A stretch of DNA of 64,000 nt from Pseudomonadota bacterium (GTDB taxonomy: Bacteria > Pseudomonadota > Alphaproteobacteria > Rhizobiales > Xanthobacteraceae): assembly GCA_023387735.1 (NCBI GenBank), contig JAEWHP010000003.1, positions 124,001-188,000 of the forward strand, given 5' to 3'. How positions within the stretch are numbered: the stretch's first letter is position 1; the number at the start of each line of letters is the position of its first letter. Under the pieces are notes generated by a model that saw only the letters and a list, made by a program, of their open reading frames with translations, had not been told where the DNA came from and did no database searches. The position numbers and the translations under genes were made by a program. Shown here piece by piece: positions 1-8,027 of this stretch.

Positions 1-182
1 GCGTCGAGCTCGCCGGTCTTATTCGAGATCTCTACCCCGGCCTGCCGGTGGTGCTGACGAGCGGCTACAGCAACGTGCTGGCAGAAAGCGCGCACCAGGG
101 CTTCGAGCTGATCCAGAAACCCTATTCGGTGGAGCTGCTGTCGCGGATTCTGAGGAAAGCGATTTCCGAGGCGCGCCGCTGA
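1..182 (+). CDS. C-terminal end of a receiver-domain protein (partial)
   Basis: The reading frame is open from the window edge (first full codon at position 3) to a TGA at 180-182, about 59 residues. It contains LPVVLTSGYS followed by the IQKPYS segment. These match the beta4-alpha4 region and the conserved lysine-proline of beta5 in CheY-like receiver domains. The C-terminal position of the receiver suggests a hybrid histidine kinase or a response regulator; the rest lies outside the window. The phosphoacceptor aspartate is not in the visible part. Confidence 0.8.
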   Translation, partial: VELAGLIRDLYPGLPVVLTSGYSNVLAESAHQGFELIQKPYSVELLSRILRKAISEARR

Positions 183-245
183 CCCTACTTTGCATGGGGT
201 TGTTTTGCAGATTTTTGGTTTGTGGTCCGCGCAACCGGCCACGGC

Positions 246-2960
246 TCACGCCGCGTCCTCGACACCCGGCTCCCCCGAGGCCAGCAGCTTCCGGATTTCC
301 TGCGCAGGCCGCGCGGCGCTGAACAGGTAACCCTGCATCTGCGTGCAACCCAGGCTCTGCACGGTCTCGCGTTGGTCGAGCGTCTCGACGCCTTCTGCCG
401 TGGTGATCATGTTGCGATCGGCGGCGATGCTGACCACCGCGCGGATGATCGAGGCCGACGAGGAATTGTGCGTCACTTCCCTGACGAACGAGCGGTCGAT
501 CTTGATCTTGTCGAACGGAAACCGCTGCAGGTATTGCAGCGAGGAATAGCCGGTTCCGAAATCGTCGAGCGCGATGTGTATCCCGAGCGCGCGGAGCTGG
601 TTCAATGCCACCAGTGCTGCGTCATGGTCCGCGATCAGCACGGCCTCGGTGATCTCCAGCTCCAGCCGCCGCGGATCGAGACCGGTTTCAGCGAGCGCCG
701 CGGCGACCTTCAGCGGCAGCGTTTCCGACTTGAACTGGATCGGCGAGACGTTGACGGCGATGCGCACATGAGCCGGCCAGGTCGCGGCTTCGGCACAGGC
801 CGTGCGCAACACCCACTGCCCGATCTCCTCGATCAGGCCGGTTTCCTCGGCGACCGGCACGAAGTCGGCGGGCGAGACCATTCCGCGCACCGGATGCCGC
901 CAGCGCAGCAGCGCCTCGCAGCCGATGACTTCATCGCTGCACAGGTCGATCAGCGGCTGATAGTGAAGTTCGAACCCGCCCTGCGCCAGCGCCGCGCGCA
1001 GATCGGCCTCGAGTTCGCGGCGACGATTGGCCTCCTGCTCCATCGACGGATCGAAGAAGCGGTACGTCCTGCGGCCGGCGGCTTTCGCGGCATACATCGC
1101 GAGGTCGGCGTTCTTCAGCAGGTCGAACAGATCGGCGCCGTGGCGCGGCGCAATCGCGATACCGATGCTGGCATCGCTGGTGAGCTGATGGCCATGGCAG
1201 TCGAACGGCGTCCGCAGCGCCTGATAGATCCGCGCCACCAGCGCGTGAACGTCCTCGGCGCCCGCGATGCCGTGCTGCAGGACCGCGAACTCGTCGCCGC
1301 CGAGGCGGGCGATGAAGTCCCCGCCCCCGGCCGACTGGCGCAACCGGTCGGCGACGCCCTTGAGAAACTCGTCCCCGATCAGATGTCCAAGCGTATCGTT
1401 GATGCGCTTGAACTCGTCGATATCGATGTAGAGGATCGCGAACTCGGCGCCCTCGGCCTGCAGCAGCCGCTCGGCGTGACGCTGGAACAGCGTCCGGTTG
1501 GGCAGGTTGGTCAGCGCGTCGTAATGGGCGAGATGCTCTATCCTGGCCTGGACGCGACGGACTTCGGTCACGTCTTCCATCGTCGTCGCCCAGCCACCGT
1601 CCGGCGAGCGCTTGAAGATCAGCCGGATCGAGCGGCCGTCGGGCGTCGACGTCACGCTGTCCTTGAGATCGATGCTGGGGTCGAGAAATTTGGCGCAGTA
1701 GGCGTCGACGTCGCCGACAAAGGAGCCAAGCTGCTGCCGATGCGCGATGAGATCGCGCAGGTGGCAGCCGGGTTTGACGATGTCCGGCGACAAGCCGAAC
1801 ATGTCGATATACTGCCGGTTGCAGATCACCAGCCGCCCCGACGCATCGAACAGCAGCAGGCCCTGGGTCATGTTGTTGATCGCAGTATCGAGATGCCGGG
1901 TTTTCTCCGACAGCATGTACTGTGCGGCGGCGTGCTGCTGGCGCAGCTTGCGCACGATCAGGAACACCATGCCGATCACGATCACAACGGCAAGGGCTGC
2001 GGCGCAGAACTGCAACCGCGTTTGCGACCGCCAGTCGGCCAGCACGGTCGACGTCTTCGTGGTGGCGACGACGACGATCGGAAAATGCTCCAGCGACCGG
2101 ACCGCGCCAACCTTGTCTTCCGACTCCCGCTCGCTGGTGAAGCGTCCGGAAATGTTGCCGCCCATCGCCAGCGCGCGCTGGAATGACGGAGTACCGGCAA
2201 CATTGCGCCCGACAAGTTTGTCGTCCTTCGGATAACGGGCGATGATGGTGCCGTCCCGATGAATCATCGAGATGGCGGTGTCGCCGTCCAGCGCCAGCGA
2301 ACCGACAAAGTCCTCGAAGTGGGAAGGCTCGACGCCGCGGACGGTGATACCCATGAACTCGCCGTTGCGGCCGACGATCTTCCGGGCAAACACCATGGTC
2401 CAGACCTTGGTGACCTTGCTCACGACCGGCTCGAGGATCATGTCGGGCGTGGGCCGTCCCGAAGCGAACTCGCGGAAGTAACGCCGGTCTGTGATGGTGC
2501 CGTCGGGTACCGGCCACATTTCGGATGAGTTGACCAGGAAGCCCTTCGCGCTCCACAGATTCAGGGCGCCGACAGGCGGAAGCACCGCCAGCTTGGCGCG
2601 CAGCATTTCATGCGCGCTCAAGGTCGACATTCTCTTCTCGAAAGCATCGGCGGTATCGACGCCGTCCGCACGTATCGCGGCCAGCACGTCGTCATGCACG
2701 TGCTGCAGGTCGCTGAGCCGTTGATCGAAATGGCGAGACAGCAGCAGCGCGGTGTTGTTGAGGTCGCGCTCCGCCACCTCGAGTGCCCGCTCGCGGTATT
2801 GCAGGGCGAAGTAGCCGGTGCCAAGCGTGATAGCGAAGACGGCCACCGCGGCGCCCAGAATGAGCCACTGGATCGCGCCGAGCTTCAGCTGCGACAGCGC
2901 ATGTACCAGCGCCTGCCGCGGGCCTGCCGCAACCAGATCTCCAGAAGAACCGTTCCGCAT
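246..2960 (-). CDS. Membrane GGDEF-EAL protein with periplasmic Cache-like sensor and PAS domain
   Basis: Predicted bifunctional cyclic-di-GMP enzyme of 904 residues. Order: transmembrane segment (about 28-52), a periplasmic region of about 250 residues like dCache sensors, a second transmembrane segment (about 316-337), a PAS-like domain (about 355-460), GGDEF (motif RLGGDEF near 554-558) and EAL (CEALLRW near 681). The GGDEF signature and the EAL catalytic segments (EITE, DDFGTGYS) look intact. The site where an RxxD inhibitory motif would lie reads GGGD, so product inhibition by that site looks lost. The start at 2960 was chosen because a G-rich run precedes it; an in-frame start at 3005 is also possible. 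Faces the preceding receiver gene tail to tail. Confidence 0.93.
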   Translation of the reverse strand: MRNGSSGDLVAAGPRQALVHALSQLKLGAIQWLILGAAVAVFAITLGTGYFALQYRERALEVAERDLNNTALLLSRHFDQRLSDLQHVHDDVLAAIRADGVDTADAFEKRMSTLSAHEMLRAKLAVLPPVGALNLWSAKGFLVNSSEMWPVPDGTITDRRYFREFASGRPTPDMILEPVVSKVTKVWTMVFARKIVGRNGEFMGITVRGVEPSHFEDFVGSLALDGDTAISMIHRDGTIIARYPKDDKLVGRNVAGTPSFQRALAMGGNISGRFTSERESEDKVGAVRSLEHFPIVVVATTKTSTVLADWRSQTRLQFCAAALAVVIVIGMVFLIVRKLRQQHAAAQYMLSEKTRHLDTAINNMTQGLLLFDASGRLVICNRQYIDMFGLSPDIVKPGCHLRDLIAHRQQLGSFVGDVDAYCAKFLDPSIDLKDSVTSTPDGRSIRLIFKRSPDGGWATTMEDVTEVRRVQARIEHLAHYDALTNLPNRTLFQRHAERLLQAEGAEFAILYIDIDEFKRINDTLGHLIGDEFLKGVADRLRQSAGGGDFIARLGGDEFAVLQHGIAGAEDVHALVARIYQALRTPFDCHGHQLTSDASIGIAIAPRHGADLFDLLKNADLAMYAAKAAGRRTYRFFDPSMEQEANRRRELEADLRAALAQGGFELHYQPLIDLCSDEVIGCEALLRWRHPVRGMVSPADFVPVAEETGLIEEIGQWVLRTACAEAATWPAHVRIAVNVSPIQFKSETLPLKVAAALAETGLDPRRLELEITEAVLIADHDAALVALNQLRALGIHIALDDFGTGYSSLQYLQRFPFDKIKIDRSFVREVTHNSSSASIIRAVVSIAADRNMITTAEGVETLDQRETVQSLGCTQMQGYLFSAARPAQEIRKLLASGEPGVEDAA

Positions 2961-3057
2961 TTTCCCCCGCCCCCACAAGCGTTTGTTGTAGGGGACACAA
3001 CCCAAGAGGGCGTTAGCAAAGTGAGTTATCGGGGGGTTAAGCCGCGGGCGCGAAAAA

Positions 3058-3585
3058 TCAGGCGGTTTCCGCCAGTTCCACTTCCTTGAGGCTGCACTCG
3101 ATCAGACCGCCTTCGATCGTGAACTCGGAGAACAGGGACGACTCGGTCGCAGCCCGCAGCGGCGCAAAGAACTGCGAATCCCCGGGGCTCTTCAGGAAAA
3201 AGCGGATGTGGCTCGCCGTCATCGTATCCCGCGACAGCCAGACGATGCCGGAGAATAGCGCGACCATCATCTGGGCGTATTTGGCGGCGTCGGCGATACC
3301 CAGATCGTAAATCGGCGACACCACGATGAAGCGGGCGCGCAGGATGGGGTTCGGGAACTTGCTCATCATCAGGCGGCTGACCTGGCAGGCCGCATGAACC
3401 CGCTCGCCGTCGGAAAGGCAGTAGAGATTGGGGTTGTCGCCATCCTTGGTCAGCGCATCGTAAGCCGAGAAGATCCCGGTCGAAAAGGTCGAGAAGTCCT
3501 CGCCGACACTCTCGGCATCCTTCTTCCACTGGCCCTTGATCGATCGCCAGGACCTGTCAGGGTCTCTCATCGGCAGGAGGCGCAT
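3058..3585 (-). CDS. Conserved hypothetical protein, 175 aa
   Basis: Single-domain soluble protein of unknown function with no signal peptide or membrane segment. It contains aromatic-rich stretches (SDGERVHAACQVSR, IRFFLKSPGDSQFF) but no catalytic motif I recognise. It lies upstream of the GGDEF-EAL gene on the same strand with a gap of about 100 bases, so co-transcription is possible. No strong ribosome binding site precedes the ATG at 3585; MRDPDRSW, five residues downstream, is an alternative start. Confidence 0.7.
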   Translation of the reverse strand: MRLLPMRDPDRSWRSIKGQWKKDAESVGEDFSTFSTGIFSAYDALTKDGDNPNLYCLSDGERVHAACQVSRLMMSKFPNPILRARFIVVSPIYDLGIADAAKYAQMMVALFSGIVWLSRDTMTASHIRFFLKSPGDSQFFAPLRAATESSLFSEFTIEGGLIECSLKEVELAETA

Positions 3586-3833
3586 GACTAACCGGGGGTT
3601 AAGACAGAACTGATCCGGAGCAGTCTACACACCGCCGCTAAACTTTTGCTTACGGCCGGAACCGGGGAAGCAAGTATTTGTACGTGCTTTGGATTGCACC
3701 GCTCTAGCTTGGTGCCTTGACGACGCACAGCCGCAACCCGGCGGCGCCTGGTTCGTACGGCACTCGATTGTCTTTGGGTCCTGAAAGAGTCATTGTTCGA
3801 ATTGGTTGGACCGTCTGAAGGTGGGGCCGTCTC

Positions 3834-4121
3834 ATGAAAGCTCGTCGATATCTCCCTGTTGTTCTGTCCCCTGCTCTGCTCGCTGCCGCCTCCATTCCGG
3901 GCTCTCCGGCACAGGCACAGGCGACCGGGGAAGCACCGCAAAACGTGCTCGCGGCACAGATACGCCTGCAGGGCTTTGCATGCGAAAAGTCGCTCGGCGC
4001 CGTGCAGGATAGAAAGCGCTCGAAGCCGGATCACCCCGTGTGGGTTCTCAAATGCAGCAATGCGACCTATCGGGTCAGCCGCTTCCCCGACATGGCGGCG
4101 AAAGTGGAGCCGCTTCGATAG
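3834..4121 (+). CDS. Small exported hypothetical protein, 95 aa
   Basis: The N-terminus (MKARRY, a hydrophobic stretch, then AQAQA) is a typical Sec signal peptide with cleavage after about residue 29. The mature part of roughly 65 residues has two cysteines (FACEKS and VLKCSN) that could form a disulphide in the periplasm. Function unknown. It stands alone, divergent from the gene at 3585. Confidence 0.65.
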   Translation: MKARRYLPVVLSPALLAAASIPGSPAQAQATGEAPQNVLAAQIRLQGFACEKSLGAVQDRKRSKPDHPVWVLKCSNATYRVSRFPDMAAKVEPLR

Positions 4122-4342
4122 CGTCTTGCCGGCTGCCGTTTGCGCAGCCTGCAACAGAGCACATGTCTGGCGAGGAACGATCGCGCGAAGTGGGCGTTTT
4201 GCCCGTATCGACGTTTCCTCCCCGCGACGTCGAACTGATGCCCCGCCCGCGTCCCGCTTCAAGCCGGACCGGCGGGGCTCCTTTCTCGGATCGGACAGAG
4301 GCGGTAGCGCCCTCACCCCGGGGGGAAGGCGCCAGGCTCAGT

Positions 4343-4834
4343 TCACGCTGCCGCCTCGTAGTTGACCGCGGTCTCCGCAATCTTGGTCAGGGTTTCGTCG
4401 GTCTTCTTCTCTTCCGCCAGCGTCTGGTCGATCAGCTTCGCTGCCTGCGGATTGTTGAGTTTCGCGGCCCACGCCTTGAGCGTGCCGTAGCGTGAGATCT
4501 CGTAGTGCTCGACCGCCTGGGCGGCCGCCAGCAGCCCGGCGTCGAGGGCTGGCGTGTCGGCATACTCCTCCATGATCTCCTTGCCTTCATCGAGGATGCC
4601 CTCGATCGCGTCGCACTTCTTGCCGCGCGCCGCCTTGCCGAGCAGTTCGAATATCTTTTCCAGCCGCTCGATCTGCCCCTCGGTCTCGTCATGGTGCTTC
4701 TCGAACGCGGCGCGCAGCTTGTCGGACTGGGCAGCCTTCGCCATTTTCGGCAGCGCCTTCAGGATCTGCTTTTCGGCGTAGTAGATGTCCTTGAGCGTAT
4801 CCAGAAACAGTTCGTTGAGGTCTTTGTCGGCCAT
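4343..4834 (-). CDS. DUF892 / YciE-YciF family ferritin-like protein
   Basis: A 163-residue all-helical protein starting MADKDLNELFLDTLKDIYYA, the typical opening of the DUF892 (YciE/YciF) family. Members fold as ferritin-like four-helix bundles and are often stress induced; their reaction is not established. Metal-ligand candidates are visible: E and H residues in YYAEKQIL, KHHDETEGQIE, EHYEISRYG and LAEEKKTDE. A strong ribosome binding site (GGAGG) lies six bases before the start. A GGAAC-N16-CGAT element sits about 30-50 bases upstream, similar to general-stress (EcfG-type) promoters. Confidence 0.92.
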   Translation of the reverse strand: MADKDLNELFLDTLKDIYYAEKQILKALPKMAKAAQSDKLRAAFEKHHDETEGQIERLEKIFELLGKAARGKKCDAIEGILDEGKEIMEEYADTPALDAGLLAAAQAVEHYEISRYGTLKAWAAKLNNPQAAKLIDQTLAEEKKTDETLTKIAETAVNYEAAA

Positions 4835-4862
4835 TGGTGTCCTCCATTGTTGGCGGCTGACA

Positions 4863-4887
4863 ATCGCAAATCGAGCGGAATGGTTCC
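4863..4887 (-). promoter_or_regulatory. Candidate EcfG-type promoter of the DUF892 gene
   Basis: On the minus strand the sequence reads GGAAC, 16 bases, then CGAT. The general stress sigma factor EcfG of Rhizobiales recognises GGAAC-N16/17-CGTT, so the -35 is perfect and the -10 differs at one base. Position relative to the start codon at 4834 is suitable. Sequence match only. Confidence 0.45.
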
Positions 4888-4909
4888 TATCGCGCGGCTG
4901 CTCGCGCGC

Positions 4910-5362
4910 TCAGCCGCGGGTCGCGGCAAGATCGATCAACGCAATCCCGAGGTCTGCCCTCTTCTTCCTGCGAAGCGCGACCGGGACCTCGGTCAGGACA
5001 ACTTCGAGGGTCGGCCTTACCGTGCCCGCCAGCAGATGCCCGCCGCGGGTCGATCCGTCGGAAAGGCCAAGCACGATGTGGATATGAAGGCTGGGCTTGC
5101 CGTCATCGCCGACCGCGACGTCGCCGATCGCACTGAGAACCTCGCATTGCTCGTTGACCTCGATCTTGCGATAGCTCTTCGAGTCGAAGTCGAACCAGCC
5201 CACGGTCGCCCGCTCGAAAGCGCCGATCGCCGTCAGCGAGGCGGCGGAAATACCTGCCTCCCCGGCAAACCGGGCAAGGGTCGCAAACGCCTCCTCGCCG
5301 GAATCCAGAACGACGACATGAACCTGCGCCTCCTCCCGGGCAGTGACGAGCTTGCTCTTCAT
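4910..5362 (-). CDS. PCC/DUF296 domain protein
   Basis: 150 residues matching the plants-and-prokaryotes conserved (PCC, DUF296) fold. Visible marks are an N-terminal strand (VHVVVLDSGEEAFATLARF), the GAFERATVGWFD segment, the LHIHIVLGLSDGSTRGGHL block with paired histidines, and a VVLTE strand near the end. In plants this domain accompanies AT-hook proteins; stand-alone bacterial copies are trimeric, with a possible metal site at the histidines, and unknown role. The ribosome binding site GAGG is five bases from the ATG. It lies between two small stress-type genes on the same strand. Confidence 0.88.
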   Translation of the reverse strand: MKSKLVTAREEAQVHVVVLDSGEEAFATLARFAGEAGISAASLTAIGAFERATVGWFDFDSKSYRKIEVNEQCEVLSAIGDVAVGDDGKPSLHIHIVLGLSDGSTRGGHLLAGTVRPTLEVVLTEVPVALRRKKRADLGIALIDLAATRG

Positions 5363-5418
5363 GGGAACCTCGCAATTGCGGTCTGGCAGCGCTGCGCCCG
5401 ACGTGCTGGCCTCGGGCT

Positions 5419-5610
5419 CTAACCCTGCTTCTTGCCGGGCGGGTCGCCGCCACGGTCCACCCTGCTCACGTGCTGGGCGCGCTCCTTGTCGCGCGGCTGC
5501 TCCTGCCCACGTTCGTCACGGACAATGCCCTGATCGTTGCCGCCCTTGGACTGTTCAGGGTCGGGCGCTCCGCGTTGCTGTACTTCGGCCTTTTCTTGAA
5601 ATCTGCTCAT
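5419..5610 (-). CDS. Tiny hydrophilic, charged protein, 63 aa
   Basis: The start at 5610 (MSRFQEKAEVQQRG) is fixed by AAGGAG six to seven bases upstream; a longer in-frame extension lacks a ribosome binding site. Almost every residue is polar or charged (rich in Q, R, E, D, G, K), with no hydrophobic core, so it is probably intrinsically disordered. It resembles the small hydrophilic stress proteins common in Bradyrhizobium, but no function is assignable. A GGAAAC-N16-CGTT element upstream suggests general stress control. Confidence 0.7.
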   Translation of the reverse strand: MSRFQEKAEVQQRGAPDPEQSKGGNDQGIVRDERGQEQPRDKERAQHVSRVDRGGDPPGKKQG

Positions 5611-5632
5611 GTTGGAACTCCTTCCAACAGAG

Positions 5633-5658
5633 AACGGCCTCAGGCCGGCAAAGTTTCC
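5633..5658 (-). promoter_or_regulatory. Candidate EcfG-type promoter of the tiny hydrophilic gene
   Basis: On the minus strand GGAAAC is followed by 16 bases and CGTT, ending about 25 bases before the start codon at 5610. The -10 part matches the EcfG consensus exactly; the -35 part has GGAAAC in place of GGAAC. The spacing is the same as at the DUF892 gene nearby. Confidence 0.45.
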
Positions 5659-5712
5659 ATGCGGTGCCCGTGACGGTTCGCCGGATGCTGACGTTCGGTA
5701 CCTGTAGAAATG

Positions 5713-5744
5713 CAAAAACAAACGGCGGGGAGCAACCCCGCCGT
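5713..5744 (-). terminator. Rho-independent terminator of the gene at 5773-6360
   Basis: On the minus strand a perfect 9-bp stem (ACGGCGGGG / CCCCGCCGT, loop 5 bases) is followed by TTGTTTTTGC. It lies directly after the stop of the minus-strand gene ending at 5773. Confidence 0.8.
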
Positions 5745-5772
5745 CCTGAGATCAATTCATCGCAAGCTGAAA

Positions 5773-6360
5773 TTACATCATCCCGAGGTCCATCACGGCC
5801 GGCAGTTGGGCCAGCGGCACGACGGCGACACCGAGCAGCGCTGCGACCATGGTCGCGAGGCGATGGTTGACGCGACGCTTGCCGCGCATCTGGCCGGCAA
5901 TCCATTCCAGCACGTGGGTGTCGATATTGACGGCCTTCACCGGCGCCCAGCTCTCGATCGGAGTATCCGGCGACAGCGCCACCGTGCGCGGCGGCACCGG
6001 CAGGCCGGACTCGGACGCCGCGTGATGGGCGATCGCCTTGGCCAGCAGGTCGTCGAAACGGCCATCGTCGGTACGTTCCGCACCGGCGTCGCTGATCTCG
6101 AACAATGCCTCGGCCTCGGCGCGGCTCACCGGCTGATGCTCGACGGCGGACGCGGTCAGGATGCGCGCGCACCAGGCGGCGTCATCGGCATCGAGCGCGC
6201 GGGAAAAATGGATGCGGCCCTTGGTGGTGGGGCCTTCGCCGGTGATCACGCCGTCGCGCACAATCGTAAGCGCATGGGCAGCGGTCTGGCGACAGGACGG
6301 TTGCGGAACGTCGGACGTTTCGGCGGATGTTTCAGCAGTCAGAACAGTCGGGGCAGGCAT
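5773..6360 (-). CDS. Hypothetical protein with C-terminal membrane anchor, 195 aa
   Basis: The N-terminal two thirds is soluble (ALTIVRDGVITGEGPTTKGR, then WCARILTASAVEH) and the last 30 residues form one hydrophobic segment (MVAALLGVAVVPLAQLPAVM), so the protein is probably tail-anchored with a cytoplasmic bulk. No known domain is recognised. GAGAAG precedes the ATG by eight bases. Followed by a clear terminator, so it is the last gene of its transcript. Confidence 0.65.
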   Translation of the reverse strand: MPAPTVLTAETSAETSDVPQPSCRQTAAHALTIVRDGVITGEGPTTKGRIHFSRALDADDAAWCARILTASAVEHQPVSRAEAEALFEISDAGAERTDDGRFDDLLAKAIAHHAASESGLPVPPRTVALSPDTPIESWAPVKAVNIDTHVLEWIAGQMRGKRRVNHRLATMVAALLGVAVVPLAQLPAVMDLGMM

Positions 6361-6738
6361 CGTTTGTACTTCTCAATTTCTTTTCTCGGGTCCAGCATTT
6401 CCATACCGGGCATGAACGAGCGGTTAACGATTCGAAACCGGCATTCCTGGATATCTACATGGTTGCCAATTGGTCGCTGTGACGTCGGTCACGGTTCAGT
6501 CCGGCGCGTTCGGCCGGGCGTGTTGAAGACCACAAAAGGCCGTATCGGGGCAATCCGGACCACTGCGGGCGACGGGTTCTTTTCACCGCAGGCGCGCCGA
6601 TTAAAAGAAGGTGCTAGGAGTTCCGCACTTGCGGAGAAGGATCTCACCTTTTACGTGAAGCGGTTCCCTAGACCGCTCCCGGCGCCTATAATTACCAGAA
6701 CGAATTTCCCTGTAACTAGAACGAGATGAGGTCGTATC
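6361..6738 (+). other. Intergenic region between divergent genes
   Basis: 378 bases separating the membrane-anchored hypothetical gene from the peroxiredoxin gene. It must hold both promoters. The only distinct site I see is a TATAAT hexamer at 6687-6692, 46 bases before the peroxiredoxin ATG, with a small inverted repeat (AGCGGT/ACCGCT) just upstream at about 6659-6677. No coding signal. Confidence 0.6.
6664..6692 (+). promoter_or_regulatory. Possible sigma-70 type promoter of the peroxiredoxin gene
   Basis: A perfect TATAAT -10 hexamer at 6687-6692 is preceded at 17-base spacing by TTCCCT, a poor -35. The AGCGGT/ACCGCT inverted repeat overlaps the spacer and could be an operator. AT-rich hexamers are uncommon in this GC-rich window, which is why I note it. 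Confidence 0.35.
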
Positions 6739-7398
6739 ATGGCACTTCAGATTGGCGCAACCGCCCCTGATTTCGAAGCCCAGACCACCGAGGGCAAAAT
6801 CAAATTCCATGACTGGATCGGCAACAGCTGGGCGATGTTGTTCTCGCACCCGAAAGACTTCACGCCGGTTTGCACCACCGAACTCGGCGCTCTCGCAAAG
6901 TTGAAGCCGGAATTCGACAAGCGCGGCGTCAAGCTGATGGGGCTGAGCGTCGATGCCGTCGACAGGCACGCGCAGTGGTCCGAGGACATCAAGGAGACGC
7001 AGGGCGCAGCGCCGAACTACCCGATGATCGGCGACACCGATTTCAACGTCTCCAAGCTCTACGACATGCTGCCGGCGTCGACCTCGGGCGATCCTCTGAC
7101 GCGCACGCCCGCCGACAACCAGACCGTCCGCAACGTGTTCGTCATCGGTCCGGACAAGAAGATCAAACTTGTGATGGTCTATCCGATGACCACCGGCCGC
7201 AACTTCCAGGAAATTCTGCGCTCGATCGACTCGCTGCAGATGACCGCCAAGCATCGCGTCGCGACGCCGGCCGACTGGAAACAGGGCGAGGACGTCATCA
7301 TCGCCGGCTCGGTCAGCGACGACGAGGCGAAGACGATCTATCCGCAGGGCTGGAAGGCGCCGAAGCCCTACATCCGGATCGTGCCGCAGCCGAAGTGA
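6739..7398 (+). CDS. Peroxiredoxin, 1-Cys Prx6 type
   Basis: Thiol peroxidase of 219 residues that reduces peroxides through the peroxidatic cysteine in the PVCTTE motif (about residue 45), the hallmark of the Prx6 subfamily. The thioredoxin fold is complete, with the conserved arginine region near NQTVRNVFVIGPD and the C-terminal Prx6 extension (PADWKQGEDVIIAG). GAGG lies before the ATG. It has its own promoter region and is followed by an intergenic palindrome, so it is probably monocistronic. It acts in the cytoplasm in oxidant defence. Confidence 0.95.
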   Translation: MALQIGATAPDFEAQTTEGKIKFHDWIGNSWAMLFSHPKDFTPVCTTELGALAKLKPEFDKRGVKLMGLSVDAVDRHAQWSEDIKETQGAAPNYPMIGDTDFNVSKLYDMLPASTSGDPLTRTPADNQTVRNVFVIGPDKKIKLVMVYPMTTGRNFQEILRSIDSLQMTAKHRVATPADWKQGEDVIIAGSVSDDEAKTIYPQGWKAPKPYIRIVPQPK

Positions 7399-7408
7399 CC
7401 GCGCAGCT

Positions 7409-7512
7409 GTCATCCCGGGGCGATGCGTAAGCATCGAACCCGGGATCTCGAGATTCCACGGGGTGCAATTGCACCCCTGAGGTCTGGCGCTAACGCACCA
7501 TCCCGGAATGAC
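7409..7512. repeat. Dispersed palindromic element, family A copy 1
   Basis: The element begins GTCATCCCGGGGCGATGCG and ends CCCGGAATGAC, so the ends are inverted. Internal inverted pairs include CGATGC/GCATCG and GGGTGCAATTGCACCC. Two further copies of this family lie at 29642-29741 and 30656-30729. It is located between the peroxiredoxin stop and the convergent membrane-protein stop. Confidence 0.75.
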
Positions 7513-7516
7513 GGCG

Positions 7517-7918
7517 TCAGCTTTCAGGCGCCATCCAATTCGTCACGAGCAGCCCAACTGTCGCCGAGACCGCCGTAACGAACGCCCCCCATGCGATATC
7601 GACGACGACGACCGCCCAGCTCCAGTTCTTCAGCATAGCCATCGAGGTGAGTTCGAAGGTCGCGTAACAGAAGAAACCGAATAGCGCGCCATAGAGCAGC
7701 GTCGATTGCCACGTTGCGCCCGTCCCGCCGCTGACGAAGATCAGGATACCCGCGACATAGGTCAGATAAAACAGGACCGCCGGCACGAGCTTTACCTCGC
7801 CCAGCAGATGCCCGACCTGTGAGGTGAAGAAGCCCTTGGCAATGACGCCAAGGAACAGGAAATCAATCGGTACGATGACGAACAGCGTCACCAGATAGAG
7901 CGCGGCGTATCGGTTCAC
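7517..7918 (-). CDS. DUF2177 family membrane protein
   Basis: 133 residues with four hydrophobic segments (ALYLVTLFVIVPIDFLFLGV, VPAVLFYLTYVAGILIFVSG, YGALFGFFCYATFELTSMAM, WAVVVVDIAWGAFVTAVSAT), matching the DUF2177 inner membrane family of unknown function. The start is a GTG at 7918, chosen because GGAGG lies five bases upstream; a longer ATG form lacks such a site. It ends a few bases from the palindromic element shared with the peroxiredoxin gene. Confidence 0.88.
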   Translation of the reverse strand: MNRYAALYLVTLFVIVPIDFLFLGVIAKGFFTSQVGHLLGEVKLVPAVLFYLTYVAGILIFVSGGTGATWQSTLLYGALFGFFCYATFELTSMAMLKNWSWAVVVVDIAWGAFVTAVSATVGLLVTNWMAPES

Positions 7919-7993
7919 GGTGGCCTCCAGCCCGCAAACCGCGGGCAATCATTCGCAGTATAGACAAACTACGAATTTGGAGGCCTCGGGTTT

Positions 7994-8018
7994 CACGGCG
8001 GCGTTATCCGCCGCCGTG
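7994..8018 (-). terminator. Strong hairpin after the chemoreceptor gene
   Basis: Perfect 10-bp inverted repeat CACGGCGGCG / CGCCGCCGTG with a 5-base loop, ten bases beyond the stop of the minus-strand chemoreceptor gene. The T-run typical of intrinsic terminators is missing, so it may work as an attenuator or RNA-end protector. Confidence 0.55.
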
Positions 8019-8027
8019 AGGTTCCGA

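Noticed and set aside
222..2186. Long plus-strand open frame opposite the GGDEF-EAL gene
   Set aside because: It mirrors the coding frame of the real gene, is rich in Arg/Gly/Val/Asp with no domain, and arises from GC-rich third positions.
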